From Candidatus Calescibacterium sp. (GTDB taxonomy: Bacteria > Calescibacteriota > Calescibacteriia > Calescibacteriales > Calescibacteriaceae), in contig JANXBU010000001.1 of NCBI GenBank assembly GCA_025060505.1, forward strand, positions 288,418 to 352,417: a DNA stretch of 64,000 bases, read 5' to 3'. The stretch's first letter is position 1, and every line of letters begins with the position of its first letter. Positions 35,590 through 44,454 of the stretch are shown here, one piece after another. A program made the position numbers and the translations under genes. Under the pieces are notes generated by a model. That model was not told the DNA's origin. It did no database searches and saw nothing but the letters and a program-made list of their open reading frames with translations.

Positions 35590-37008
35590 ATGAGGAATAA
35601 TGTTCTGTATTCCGAATTTTTCAAAAGCTTAAAGGAAGATTTAATCATAAAAATTCAAGCCATCTCAAAGACGAAGGGCTACTTTTCAGACTTTTTTATT
35701 CTTAGACTCATTGCTCTTCTATGGCCAATTGGATACATATTTTGGATAACTTGCCTGATACTTTTTATTCCTTGGTCGCAGAAAATCTCAAAGTTTAAGG
35801 AAGAAGCTCTTCTCAATACAAAAGAAATAGTGCTCATCTCCACGGTTTTACTATTTCTAATCTTATCCGGTTCTAAAATTTTTCTCAAAAGAATATTCCT
35901 ACCTGAATTAAAAACAGCTCTGATGATGAGAAATTTTATAGGCTCACTTCTGGTGATTTTAGCTATATCATATATAACTTACATAAAAATCAAAGAGAAG
36001 GATCTTGATTATATAAGAAAATCTAAGTATTATAGAGAATCTGAAATAATATCTGAGGTTGAAAACGAAATAACCCGCTATGATATGAATGCAGTTGTAT
36101 ACCCATACTTAAATTTTAAAACTCTGAAAAGGCTTGTAGATCCGTATAGATTGGAAATCTTTCCGCTAAGCATGCCTTCAAACTCCTATATATTGTATTG
36201 CTACGATGGTGAAGAATGGATATACTACAAATCAGACAAATTTGGCTTCAGAAACACTGATAATTCTATTTGGGAAAATAATAGAAAACATAAAATACTT
36301 ATAGCAGGAGATAGCTTATCTCATGTCAATTGTTCATCTGAAAGCGTAGCCGATATTGTGAGAGAAAAACTAAGGAGCATTGAAATAGAGGTAAAAAATT
36401 TTGATGTAATAGATCTCACAGGTAGATCGGAAAACATAATCGTAACATTTATGAAAATCAAAGAATTTCTTTTAGAAAACACATCTTTTGTATTTCTACT
36501 ACTCACCAGAAAAAGTTTCAACGATATACTTCAATATTGGGATAAAGAAATTGTACAAAAATATATAAAGGATTTAGGGAAAAAACAATATAGAAATGAG
36601 AAATCCAAACTAGATAGCATAGTAATTGATCGGCTATCGGAGATCAGAGAAAAAAATATTTTTGATTCTGTTTTCAATATATATGAACTAGTCTACTCAC
36701 CTTGGGCTCTGTCAGAGCTCATAGAAAAAATAAAAAGAAAAAATGAGAGCACAAAATTGTCTGAAACCGAAATAGAAATAAGTAAATTCATTCTGAAGGC
36801 AATTGATAGCTTTGTCGAAAATTCTGGCAGCAAAACATTTTTTATGTTTATAGAGAAAGAAAACGAGCTAGAAGAAATCCGAATAAAAATTGATTCAGAG
36901 CATGCATATAGCATAGATACAAAGAAACTGCAAAGCAGCAGTCAAACCTACAATTACATAGCAGAAAAAATAAAAGAAATAATAAAAAATCAATCTGCGA
37001 TAGATTAG
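35590..37008 (+). CDS. Membrane-anchored SGNH/GDSL-like protein
   Basis: The N-terminal part carries three hydrophobic helices (about 38-62, 82-99, 115-138). The C-terminal region begins with KSDKFGFRNTDN and ILIAGDSLSH, where the Gly-Asp-Ser at 240-242 matches block I of SGNH hydrolases; that FGFRN plus GDS pattern is common in surface-polysaccharide modification proteins. The later Gly, Asn and His blocks are not obvious, so catalysis is uncertain. It follows the lipoprotein gene by two bases, indicating one operon. Confidence 0.6.
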   Translation: MRNNVLYSEFFKSLKEDLIIKIQAISKTKGYFSDFFILRLIALLWPIGYIFWITCLILFIPWSQKISKFKEEALLNTKEIVLISTVLLFLILSGSKIFLKRIFLPELKTALMMRNFIGSLLVILAISYITYIKIKEKDLDYIRKSKYYRESEIISEVENEITRYDMNAVVYPYLNFKTLKRLVDPYRLEIFPLSMPSNSYILYCYDGEEWIYYKSDKFGFRNTDNSIWENNRKHKILIAGDSLSHVNCSSESVADIVREKLRSIEIEVKNFDVIDLTGRSENIIVTFMKIKEFLLENTSFVFLLLTRKSFNDILQYWDKEIVQKYIKDLGKKQYRNEKSKLDSIVIDRLSEIREKNIFDSVFNIYELVYSPWALSELIEKIKRKNESTKLSETEIEISKFILKAIDSFVENSGSKTFFMFIEKENELEEIRIKIDSEHAYSIDTKKLQSSSQTYNYIAEKIKEIIKNQSAID

Positions 37009-37064
37009 AAAACAAAACAAAGAAGATCACAAAAAGATAGAAAGAGAACCTATATTAAAAAGAT

Positions 37065-38624
37065 ATGCTTGACAAGAAAACGATAAAAAAGTTAAGTATA
37101 ATAGTGGTTTCAACAAGTATTTTTCTAACTAATTGTGGAACTGAACCATCACAGACAACACAACAGAGTACAGGAACACAAACAGATGGAACTCAGAGCG
37201 GAGGAACTCAGTCTGGAAATCAGGCAAATCAGGTGATTCCAACATATAATCAGGACATAAAACCGATATTTGATCAATTTTGTGTTTCCTGTCATAGATC
37301 AGGTGGTTCAGCATCTGCCTATCTGCTTGATACTTACCAGAATATAATGAATGGAAAAACAAATTGTGGTGCTGTTCCCGAAAAGAGATATATTGTTCCA
37401 TCTAATGCAGATCAAAGTTATCTTTACAAGAAGATAATTGGTCAGGGCATATGCGGAGATAAGATGCCACCATCTGGTTCGTTATCACAGGACAGAATAG
37501 ATTTGATAAAAAGATGGATAAACGCTGGAGCACCTGAGTCTTCTGCAGGTTTGGGAACTGGAGATTCCGGTAGCGGAACAGGTGGGGGGACAAGTGGAGG
37601 AACATCTGGTAGCGGAACCGGTGGCTCCGGTGGTGGAGGTTCAGGTGGGGGAAAAACTCCCCCAGCAGTATTTGGTCAATATATATACACTGTCTCGGAA
37701 GACGGAAAAATACTCAGATGGGAAAACGGTTCAGCGGAAGTAATATTTGACCTTGGAGAGAATGTGAGAATTGTATCTCCATCTATTGATAATCATGGAA
37801 ACTTATATTTTTCTGCTTGGAATGGGTTTGTATATTCTGTGAATACTGATGGACAAGTACTATGGAAGATACATTTTGGCAAATGCGATGGCGTATCAAT
37901 TCATAACGAGAAGATCGCATTTGGATGCTCAAATGGTGTATTCTATGAACTTTCCAAGGATGGAAAAATCCTGCATTCAATATTAGTAGGAGCTCCGATA
38001 GTTTCAGCTCCTTTGGTTCTTGAAGAAGGATCTTTTGTGTTTGGTTCAGATAATGGAAACGTATACAAAGTAAAGGATGGCAAAGTTCTTTCTACATTTA
38101 AAACAGAAGGACAAGTAAGAGAAACACCATCAATAGACAAAATTGGAAGAATATACTTTGGTTCATACGATAATTATGTTTACTCACTAAATTCAGATTT
38201 CAGCCTAAGATGGAAATATAAAACATCAGGAGGAATTTATTCTGGATGCTCAATCTGGGAAAGAAATGGCAAAACCGTATGTACAATAGGTTCAAAAGAT
38301 GGATATACATACTCAATTGACGAAGATGGAGAAATTATTTGGAAGGCAAACACAGGAGAAGTTTCAACAGTTCCTCTGATCGGTAAAAAATACATATATG
38401 TTCTGAATGACCAAAATGTTCTACTTGCTATATCAAAAGATGGTCAAATTGTAAGCTCACACCAAATAGAAGAAACATACTACTCTTCTCCCGCGATCTT
38501 TTCTGGAAAAATCATTATTTCAACTGAACACGGGGAGGTTGTTGAATTTGATTTTCAGGATGAGATTCTTGATGGTTGGACGACCGCAAGAGGTAATCTT
38601 CGTAGAACCGGAGAATTAAAGTAG
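37065..38624 (+). CDS. Lipoprotein with c-type haem domain, Gly/Ser linker and beta-propeller
   Basis: The export signal ends FLTNC, with Cys24 as the likely lipidated residue, followed by a Thr/Gln/Gly-rich spacer. A monohaem domain follows (about 60-160): Cys73-x2-Cys76-His77, a candidate distal ligand Met134 in GDKMPPSG, and WINAGAPE, as in PSCyt1-type cytochromes. A glycine/serine linker (about 160-198) leads to a PQQ-like beta-propeller (about 200-515) with repeats of the type GKILRW, GQVLWK, GEIIWK. An extracellular redox or sensing role is likely; no pyrroloquinoline pathway gene is visible, so propeller cofactor binding is uncertain. Confidence 0.8.
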   Translation: MLDKKTIKKLSIIVVSTSIFLTNCGTEPSQTTQQSTGTQTDGTQSGGTQSGNQANQVIPTYNQDIKPIFDQFCVSCHRSGGSASAYLLDTYQNIMNGKTNCGAVPEKRYIVPSNADQSYLYKKIIGQGICGDKMPPSGSLSQDRIDLIKRWINAGAPESSAGLGTGDSGSGTGGGTSGGTSGSGTGGSGGGGSGGGKTPPAVFGQYIYTVSEDGKILRWENGSAEVIFDLGENVRIVSPSIDNHGNLYFSAWNGFVYSVNTDGQVLWKIHFGKCDGVSIHNEKIAFGCSNGVFYELSKDGKILHSILVGAPIVSAPLVLEEGSFVFGSDNGNVYKVKDGKVLSTFKTEGQVRETPSIDKIGRIYFGSYDNYVYSLNSDFSLRWKYKTSGGIYSGCSIWERNGKTVCTIGSKDGYTYSIDEDGEIIWKANTGEVSTVPLIGKKYIYVLNDQNVLLAISKDGQIVSSHQIEETYYSSPAIFSGKIIISTEHGEVVEFDFQDEILDGWTTARGNLRRTGELK

Positions 38625-38786
38625 AAAACTAGCTTATGAAAGAAAAATCAAGAAATAGATAAACTCAACGCTCCAAAACTTCCTCTGAGAAATGAAAAAA
38701 TTAGCACAAGCCAAAATCGTAGTTACGACAAAGCAAAAATAAACGCAAAAATCCAAATGAAACACTGAAAAATAAAATTCTAAAAT

Positions 38787-39206
38787 ATGAAAAAAGTCCA
38801 TAATAAAAAATATCTATTCTCTCTTTGGCAAGCTCTATCATTTTTCATCTTACTTATATTTTCTCCTGATTACTCATTCGCTAGTGAAGCAAGAGAAATA
38901 TATCTGAAATACAGATGCATAAAGTGTCATTCTATGAAATCGGAAAACATTGAACCATTAAAAGAAGAACTACTCAAAGGGAAAAAGATAATAGATCACT
39001 CAGGAGTTGGGCTTGAATATGACGCTGAGTGGCTGAAGAAATGGTTGCTCAAAGAGGTAGAGAAAGACGGGGAGAAGCACCGAGTAAAGTTCAAGGGCTC
39101 TCCACAGGAACTGGATACGCTTACAAGATGGCTTGTAGAAAAAAAGGAAAGAATCAATCCAGAAGAAATAAGGAAGTGGTATAGAGAAATAATAGGAAGA
39201 CAATAA
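38787..39206 (+). CDS. Small periplasmic c-type cytochrome
   Basis: 139 residues with an export signal (about 8-33, ending FASEA) and one haem site, Cys44-x2-Cys47-His48 (YRCIKCHSM). The rest is lysine-rich; a clear distal methionine is not evident, and M50 lies right after the site. GAEWLKKWL- and LTRWLVEKKER-like helices match the fold of class I cytochrome c domains. It follows the cytochrome-propeller gene by about 160 bases and probably exchanges electrons in the same compartment. Confidence 0.7.
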   Translation: MKKVHNKKYLFSLWQALSFFILLIFSPDYSFASEAREIYLKYRCIKCHSMKSENIEPLKEELLKGKKIIDHSGVGLEYDAEWLKKWLLKEVEKDGEKHRVKFKGSPQELDTLTRWLVEKKERINPEEIRKWYREIIGRQ

Positions 39207-39383
39207 GATTTCGATACAATCCTAAATTAGGTATAATCAACAAAGATTTGCAGCTCATCAAATTAAAGTCCAGCACTTGTGTGGAAATTAGCATAGAAAG
39301 TATTTGCTCGCAACAATCTAATTATTCTGAAAATTTTGTTGTATTAATACGAAAGTCTAATTTCAAAGATTCTTAATTTCAAT

Positions 39384-40487
39384 ATGATGTTTCACTTGAT
39401 CAGAGATTCTTTGATCAAAAAATCAAAAAGACTTTTTAATTTTTTCCTGTTTTCACTTGTAATTTTTTCATCTTGCAGTTTAGAAAACGGCAGAAAACCT
39501 GTATGTCATGTTCAGCTTTATACAGATGAAGTTGTCTTTTTTTCCTCTGAAAAAGAAATATCCTGCTTAAAAATAGATGGTAATGAACCTTGCGGTAAGA
39601 AAGAGATTTCTGTTCGACAAACTGACTTGAAAAACTTAGATCAACCAATAACATATAAAGTACACAACGTTAAAAATCAGGTGATATGTGAAGGAAAGTT
39701 CAAGATTCCCAAAGAAAGCATGAAATTTGCAGTAATAGCGGACACATCATATGGTTCTGGACCTCTTCCAAAATTGGTCAAAATAATGGTTGATTTTTCA
39801 CCAGATATGGTTTTTCATGTAGGAGATTTTCAATACGATAATCGCAGAGATAGATGGAGCAAGTTATTTGAATACTTTGCCCCATTGCTATCTAACTCCT
39901 TCTTTTATCTTGCAGCTGGTAACCACGAATATGATAGTGAAAGAGACGCTGAGATTTTACGGAAATACTTTCCGCATGAAGGAAATTTTTTCTTTGAATG
40001 GAACGGTATAAGATTCTGGGGAATAAACACTTTCAAGAACGGATGGCAGAGCGATTTTCTAAGATTCGTAGATTTTATAGGTAATGACAAACCATTGATA
40101 ATTTTCATTCACAAGCCGTTTGTTTCGCTGTCAAGATGGGAAGAGCTTGGAACAATGAACGAGCAAGTTTTAGAACATGTTCATGATAGAATGTCGCTTG
40201 TTTTTTCTGGACACGACCATCTATACGGTAGAGTCCACATGGTTTTCCCCCAAAAGACCGTTCAAAACATCGTCACTGGTGGAGGCGGTGCTCATATTTA
40301 CGGATGTGCAAAGGCCAAATCAAGAGATTTCAAAATAGGGAAAATACCACCTTTCAAAGCAGAGGTTGAGAAATGCATAGAAGAATTTAACGTCACATTA
40401 TGCGAAATAGATAAAACAAAGGTACAATGCAGAGCTGTATCTTCAGAAGGAACAGAAATTGATAACTTTTCTGTTGAACTCAGATAA
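39384..40487 (+). CDS. Metallophosphoesterase lipoprotein, calcineurin-like
   Basis: The export signal ends in FSSC with Cys31 as the lipid site. The N-terminal third (about 35-112) is beta-rich, possibly fibronectin-like. The phosphoesterase domain has the expected metal ligands: Asp120 (VIADTS), Asp148 (HVGDFQYD), Asn180-His181 (GNHEYD), His243 (FIHKP) and the pair His277/His279 (GHDHLYGR). The order is that of purple acid phosphatases. The first motif reads ADTS rather than DxH, so one metal site lacks the usual second ligand. It would hydrolyse phosphate esters outside the inner membrane. Confidence 0.8.
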   Translation: MMFHLIRDSLIKKSKRLFNFFLFSLVIFSSCSLENGRKPVCHVQLYTDEVVFFSSEKEISCLKIDGNEPCGKKEISVRQTDLKNLDQPITYKVHNVKNQVICEGKFKIPKESMKFAVIADTSYGSGPLPKLVKIMVDFSPDMVFHVGDFQYDNRRDRWSKLFEYFAPLLSNSFFYLAAGNHEYDSERDAEILRKYFPHEGNFFFEWNGIRFWGINTFKNGWQSDFLRFVDFIGNDKPLIIFIHKPFVSLSRWEELGTMNEQVLEHVHDRMSLVFSGHDHLYGRVHMVFPQKTVQNIVTGGGGAHIYGCAKAKSRDFKIGKIPPFKAEVEKCIEEFNVTLCEIDKTKVQCRAVSSEGTEIDNFSVELR

Positions 40488-40544
40488 AACACAATAATCT
40501 GAATTTTACAACATTAGCAAAATAAATCTCACAGATTTTTATCA

Positions 40545-41624
40545 ATGATAACAACAATAAAGGTTGGCTCCGGAGTTCTTGATAATAACGGTAAGATTAA
40601 CGATGCTGTATTTGAAACTGTAGCTGAAGAAATAGCTCAAAGGATACGGAAAAACGAGAAATTCATTATAGTTTCATCTGGAGCGTTGCTTATGGGTCTT
40701 ATGAAATTAGGTCTAGCAAGAGCTCCGCGAGAAATAAAAAAAAGACAAGCAATATGTGCTATAGGTCAGCCAACTCTTATGAAGAAGTGGGATGAAGCTT
40801 TTTCAAAACACAACATAAAAGTTTCTCAAATCCTGATAACACATGAAGACATAGGAGTTCCAAAGAGAGCGAAAAACATAGAAGATACCATATCAGAAAT
40901 CTTCAAAATAGGTGCTATACCAATAATTAATGAAAACGATACTGTTTCCACAGAGGAAATAAGGTTTGGAGACAATGATTTTCTTTCTGCATATATATCT
41001 GCCCTTGTTGGTGCAAAAAGACTCATAATTATAACAGACATAGATGGAGTAATTGATAAACATGGCAACATAATAAAAGAGATTCACACAGATGAAATAG
41101 AACAAATATGGGAAAGAATATCTCAAAAGAAGACAAAAAAGAAAGTTTCTTCCGGAGGAATAATATCAAAACTTACATCATCAAAAATAGCTTCTGAATT
41201 CGGGATAGAATGCTATATAATTAACGGGAGGAAGTTAGATAGCATAAAAAGTGCGATCAAAGGAGAGAACCCCGGAACCAAAATTTTCGGAAACAAAATA
41301 TATAGTAGGAAAGAACTTTGGATTCTGAGAGTTATGAGAGGAAAAGGAAAAATATTTGTAGACAAAGGTGCTTATGATGCGCTTAGGAAAGGCAAAAGCC
41401 TGCTTCCAGCTGGAATAGTAGATGTCAAAGGAAATTTCTCCGCCGGAGATCTAGTTGAAGTCTATTACGAAAACAAACTTGTAGGTAAAGGCATATCAAA
41501 CTACTTTTCATCTGAAGTAAATCTCATAAAAAATAGAAAAACTCATGAGATAGAAAATATACTTGGATACAAAAGATTTGATGAAATAATCCACAGAGAC
41601 AACTTCGTAGAACAAGATAGGTAA
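40545..41624 (+). CDS. proB: Glutamate 5-kinase with PUA domain
   Basis: The first step of proline synthesis, phosphorylating glutamate. The amino-acid-kinase domain has KVGSGVL, IVSSGA, INENDTVS, FGDNDFLSA and ITDIDGV. The C-terminal PUA domain (about 270-345; GKIFVDKGAYDALRKGKSLL) is normal for ProB. Length (359) fits. proC is about 6 kb upstream at 33733. proA is not adjacent. Feedback inhibition by proline is expected for the family. Confidence 0.93.
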   Translation: MITTIKVGSGVLDNNGKINDAVFETVAEEIAQRIRKNEKFIIVSSGALLMGLMKLGLARAPREIKKRQAICAIGQPTLMKKWDEAFSKHNIKVSQILITHEDIGVPKRAKNIEDTISEIFKIGAIPIINENDTVSTEEIRFGDNDFLSAYISALVGAKRLIIITDIDGVIDKHGNIIKEIHTDEIEQIWERISQKKTKKKVSSGGIISKLTSSKIASEFGIECYIINGRKLDSIKSAIKGENPGTKIFGNKIYSRKELWILRVMRGKGKIFVDKGAYDALRKGKSLLPAGIVDVKGNFSAGDLVEVYYENKLVGKGISNYFSSEVNLIKNRKTHEIENILGYKRFDEIIHRDNFVEQDR

Positions 41625-41715
41625 TCTGTGATAGAAAATAATCCCAAGAAAAATGATATACAGATAATTTTTACAATATTATCAACAAGTTGCTACAATA
41701 TTATTTGGAGCATTT

Positions 41716-42216
41716 ATGAAATATTGGATATCAATCGGCTCAAACATTGAGCCAAGATTGTGGTATATAAGAAAGGCTCTTGAAATTATATCTGAAATAG
41801 CGGAAATAAAAAAGGTATCATCAGTATATGAATCGGAATCTTTTGGTTTTGAATCCCATGATTTTCTGAATATATGTAGTTTGATAGAAACTGATCTGAT
41901 GCCAGAAACTCTTGTTAGATTTTTCAAGAGAGTAGAAACAATGCTTGGGAGAGATCCAAAAACAACATACGCATCAAGATTTTTCTATGAACCAAGACCC
42001 GTTGACATAGATGTAATCTTCTGGGAACAAGGAACATACGAGAAAGGAGATATAGTTATCCCGCATCCACAATCTCACAGGAGAAAATTCGTTCTTATAC
42101 CACTGATTGAAATGAGAGAAGATATAGTTCACCCTACCCTTATGAAAAGACTATCCGAGATACTTTCCGAAATTGAAGATGACTCATGGATAATAAAGGT
42201 GTTCTACGAAATTTAA
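41716..42216 (+). CDS. folK: 6-hydroxymethyl-7,8-dihydropterin pyrophosphokinase
   Basis: This enzyme transfers pyrophosphate from ATP to hydroxymethyl-dihydropterin in folate synthesis. The family hallmarks are ISIGSNIEPR at the start, VSSVYESESFGF, and the metal-binding signature RPVDIDV at 94-100. Length 166 is normal. A ggag ribosome site (41707-41710) precedes the ATG. No other folate genes are nearby. Confidence 0.95.
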   Translation: MKYWISIGSNIEPRLWYIRKALEIISEIAEIKKVSSVYESESFGFESHDFLNICSLIETDLMPETLVRFFKRVETMLGRDPKTTYASRFFYEPRPVDIDVIFWEQGTYEKGDIVIPHPQSHRRKFVLIPLIEMREDIVHPTLMKRLSEILSEIEDDSWIIKVFYEI

Positions 42217-42325
42217 TCGGAGTCTATAAATTCAGTTCATATCTATTGCATTTGACCAAAATAATCCACTCAGTTCCCTAGATACATCGTGTAGGTTCTG
42301 TGTTTTACTGTTGAGAAAATTTTTC

Positions 42326-43312
42326 TTATTTTGAACCTTTTGTTTGTTCCTTTGGATGGTCTCTGATAAATTTTTCAATTCTAAGACAAACGAGTTCGGC
42401 GTGTTCAACAAGTCCGCCATGACTACCCTTTGGAAGTATTAATAGTTCAGAGTTTTTTATCTTTCTTGCGATTTTCAGCAGAACATGCAAAGGTGTAAAT
42501 ATATCACTTTCTCCTGCTATTACCAAAGTAGGAACATTTACTTTTTCGAGAATATCTTCAGCAGAATGTTTTTTAGCTTCTATAGCTATTCTCAAAAATA
42601 ATGTGAAATCCATTTTTCTTAGGTTTTCAAAATATTCTGTAAAATCATCTATGTGAGCTAATACTGGGTTGAGGAAGAAGAGCTTTTCAGAAATAAGACC
42701 GACAGTTTTTCCAATTTTGAATGCAAACGAAGGAACCATAATAGAAGCCCATATTTTCTGAGCTCGATCTGGATTCATAAAAGCAAGACTTGCAACAATA
42801 TCAAGAACCTTTTCAGTAATAGGCATATTCATGAAGAATTTAGCTGGATTCTCATATGGTCCCAAAGCTGGTATCAACCCCTTTACCATATCTGGATAAT
42901 TTCTGTAAAATTCAAGTATGACCTGAACACCAAGAGAAAATCCACCGAAAATAGCGTATTTTATACCATTTGCATCGCATACAGCTTTCATATCATCTGC
43001 TAAGGCTTTTATTGAAACATCTTGTGATTTTGGGAACCCGCTCCTTCCGTGCCCTCTGTAATCCCACAGTATAACATCTGTTATGTTTGAGATATAGTCC
43101 TCAACATACCTCCAATATCTTATTGTTGTTCCGATACCATTACATAGCACAAGAGGCCAGAAATTCTCCATTCTTTTGACCGGATAAGTTCTTCTAAACC
43201 ATATATCTGTTCCATCAAAAGATTTAGCGTAACCAGATACAACTTCTCTTTTTACTTTTCTTTCAGATCCAAAGAAGATGTTCCTCGGCTCTACAAATTC
43301 TTTTTTGAGCAT
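42326..43312 (-). CDS. Alpha/beta hydrolase
   Basis: A 328-residue alpha/beta-hydrolase. It shows the oxyanion strand (LVLCNGIGTT), WDYRGHGRSG, the nucleophile elbow GFSLG, a candidate acid in AGESDIFTPL and the histidine in KGSHGGLVEH. The nearest relatives are esterase or haloperoxidase-like hydrolases; the substrate is unknown. It converges on folK. The window holds a second, smaller hydrolase at 43839. Confidence 0.85.
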   Translation of the reverse strand: MLKKEFVEPRNIFFGSERKVKREVVSGYAKSFDGTDIWFRRTYPVKRMENFWPLVLCNGIGTTIRYWRYVEDYISNITDVILWDYRGHGRSGFPKSQDVSIKALADDMKAVCDANGIKYAIFGGFSLGVQVILEFYRNYPDMVKGLIPALGPYENPAKFFMNMPITEKVLDIVASLAFMNPDRAQKIWASIMVPSFAFKIGKTVGLISEKLFFLNPVLAHIDDFTEYFENLRKMDFTLFLRIAIEAKKHSAEDILEKVNVPTLVIAGESDIFTPLHVLLKIARKIKNSELLILPKGSHGGLVEHAELVCLRIEKFIRDHPKEQTKGSK

Positions 43313-43593
43313 AGTTGAAAGATAAATTTACACAGAACAAAAAGATATTTAAAAATATAAAAAATTTTGTGGCTGTTGTAGGATCAAGAAAAACTGCAAA
43401 AGAGAATCATCTTAAATGAACTTAATTATTTTACTAACCGCTCTATTTCAAACTTCTGATACAATTTTGAAGAAGTGTCAAAAATGGAATACGGAGCTAT
43501 ATGATTCAAAAAGAACGTGCCTAAGTAGATTTTCTATTCTGTGAGCAGGAGCATAAAAATCTTTTGAACATCTACCTTACAAAACTATGCTTT

Positions 43594-43710
43594 ATGGTTT
43601 TAAAGAAGAATACAATCAACACCATCCTGCTCTTCTTTCTTCTGATGTTCTTTTTTCTTCTGATGTTCTTCTTTTCTTGCAAATGCCAAAATCCAATTAA
43701 AAATCTGTAA
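43594..43710 (+). CDS. Candidate tiny lipoprotein (38 residues)
   Basis: The frame reads MVLKKNTINTILLFFLLMFFFLLMFF..., a basic start, a long leucine/phenylalanine core and then FFSCKCQNPIKNL. This is the shape of a lipoprotein signal with Cys29 as the lipidated residue and a ten-residue mature peptide. The core LLMFFF is duplicated by an 18-bp tandem repeat. No ribosome site is obvious. It could be a spurious frame in T-rich DNA. Confidence 0.3.
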   Translation: MVLKKNTINTILLFFLLMFFFLLMFFFSCKCQNPIKNL

Positions 43711-43804
43711 GAGAAACGCCCTTCTCATACAATAGATTTATTTATTCAAAGAAGCACAAAATAGGCGTTCTGAACATTTCTGCTCAACTCCTATTCATTT
43801 ATCA

Positions 43805-43838
43805 CTGAATTAAGAAATCAACTGAATTGAGAAATCAA
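43805..43838 (+). repeat. 17-bp tandem duplication abutting a start codon
   Basis: ctgaattaagaaatcaa at 43805-43821 is repeated with one mismatch at 43822-43838; the second copy ends at the ATG of the hydrolase gene at 43839. The duplication lies in the 5' untranslated region and may alter translation initiation. Confidence 0.8.
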
Positions 43839-44447
43839 ATGGATGTTGTGAAGGAAAAAATAGGAGAACTTTCTGCTGTTATACACAAAGGTAAGGGAGC
43901 AGTTGTTTTAGCATTACACGGATTTGAATCATTCAAAGATAGCCCAAAATATGTTCTTATGGGTCAGGAATTTCAGAAAGCAGGGTACACCTTTATAAGG
44001 TTTGATTTTCGCGGGTGTGGGGAAAGCCCGGGTGATAAATATGACCTTGAAGGAAGAATAAAGGATGCTCTCTCTGTTTACGGTTATGCGAAGAAGATCT
44101 CCGACAAAATATTTTTCATCGGATCAAGTCTTGGTGGAACAATCGCTATACTGCTTGGAGAAAAAGCAAACGGAGTCGTAGCTTTGTGTCCTCCTATGAC
44201 AGATATTGGGAAAATCAAAATGATTGAAGCTCTTGGAAAAAATCCTCCTCTTCTTATAATACACGGAAACAAAGATGAAACGGTTCAAATAGATGAAGGA
44301 AGAAGAATATTTGAACTTGCCAGAAATCCAAAGGAGTTTTTTGAAGTTGAAGGTGGAGATCACAGATTTTCAAATCCAGAACACCTGAAACTAGTTATAC
44401 AAAAATGCGTTGAGTTCATAAAAAAAGTTGATGAAGGAAGAATTTAG
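43839..44447 (+). CDS. Alpha/beta hydrolase, small
   Basis: About 202 residues from the ATG at 43839; a TTG at 43827 is an alternative. It has LALHGFESF, FDFRGCGESPGD, the nucleophile elbow GSSLGG, an acid in HGNKDETV and the histidine in GGDHRFSNPEH. The size and sequence order fit a dienelactone-hydrolase/S9-like esterase. The 3' end overlaps or abuts the THEP1-HAD gene, so the two are co-translated. Confidence 0.85.
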   Translation: MDVVKEKIGELSAVIHKGKGAVVLALHGFESFKDSPKYVLMGQEFQKAGYTFIRFDFRGCGESPGDKYDLEGRIKDALSVYGYAKKISDKIFFIGSSLGGTIAILLGEKANGVVALCPPMTDIGKIKMIEALGKNPPLLIIHGNKDETVQIDEGRRIFELARNPKEFFEVEGGDHRFSNPEHLKLVIQKCVEFIKKVDEGRI

Positions 44448-44454
44448 TTTTAAT

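Larger units (their letters stand above)
43313..43838. other. Gene-poor region with tiny lipoprotein ORF
   Basis: These 526 bases separate two divergent hydrolase genes. No long frame is present. The region holds a 38-codon lipoprotein-like ORF (43594-43710) and a 17-bp tandem duplication abutting the next start codon. I saw no tRNA, no convincing riboswitch and no clear terminator. Confidence 0.6.
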
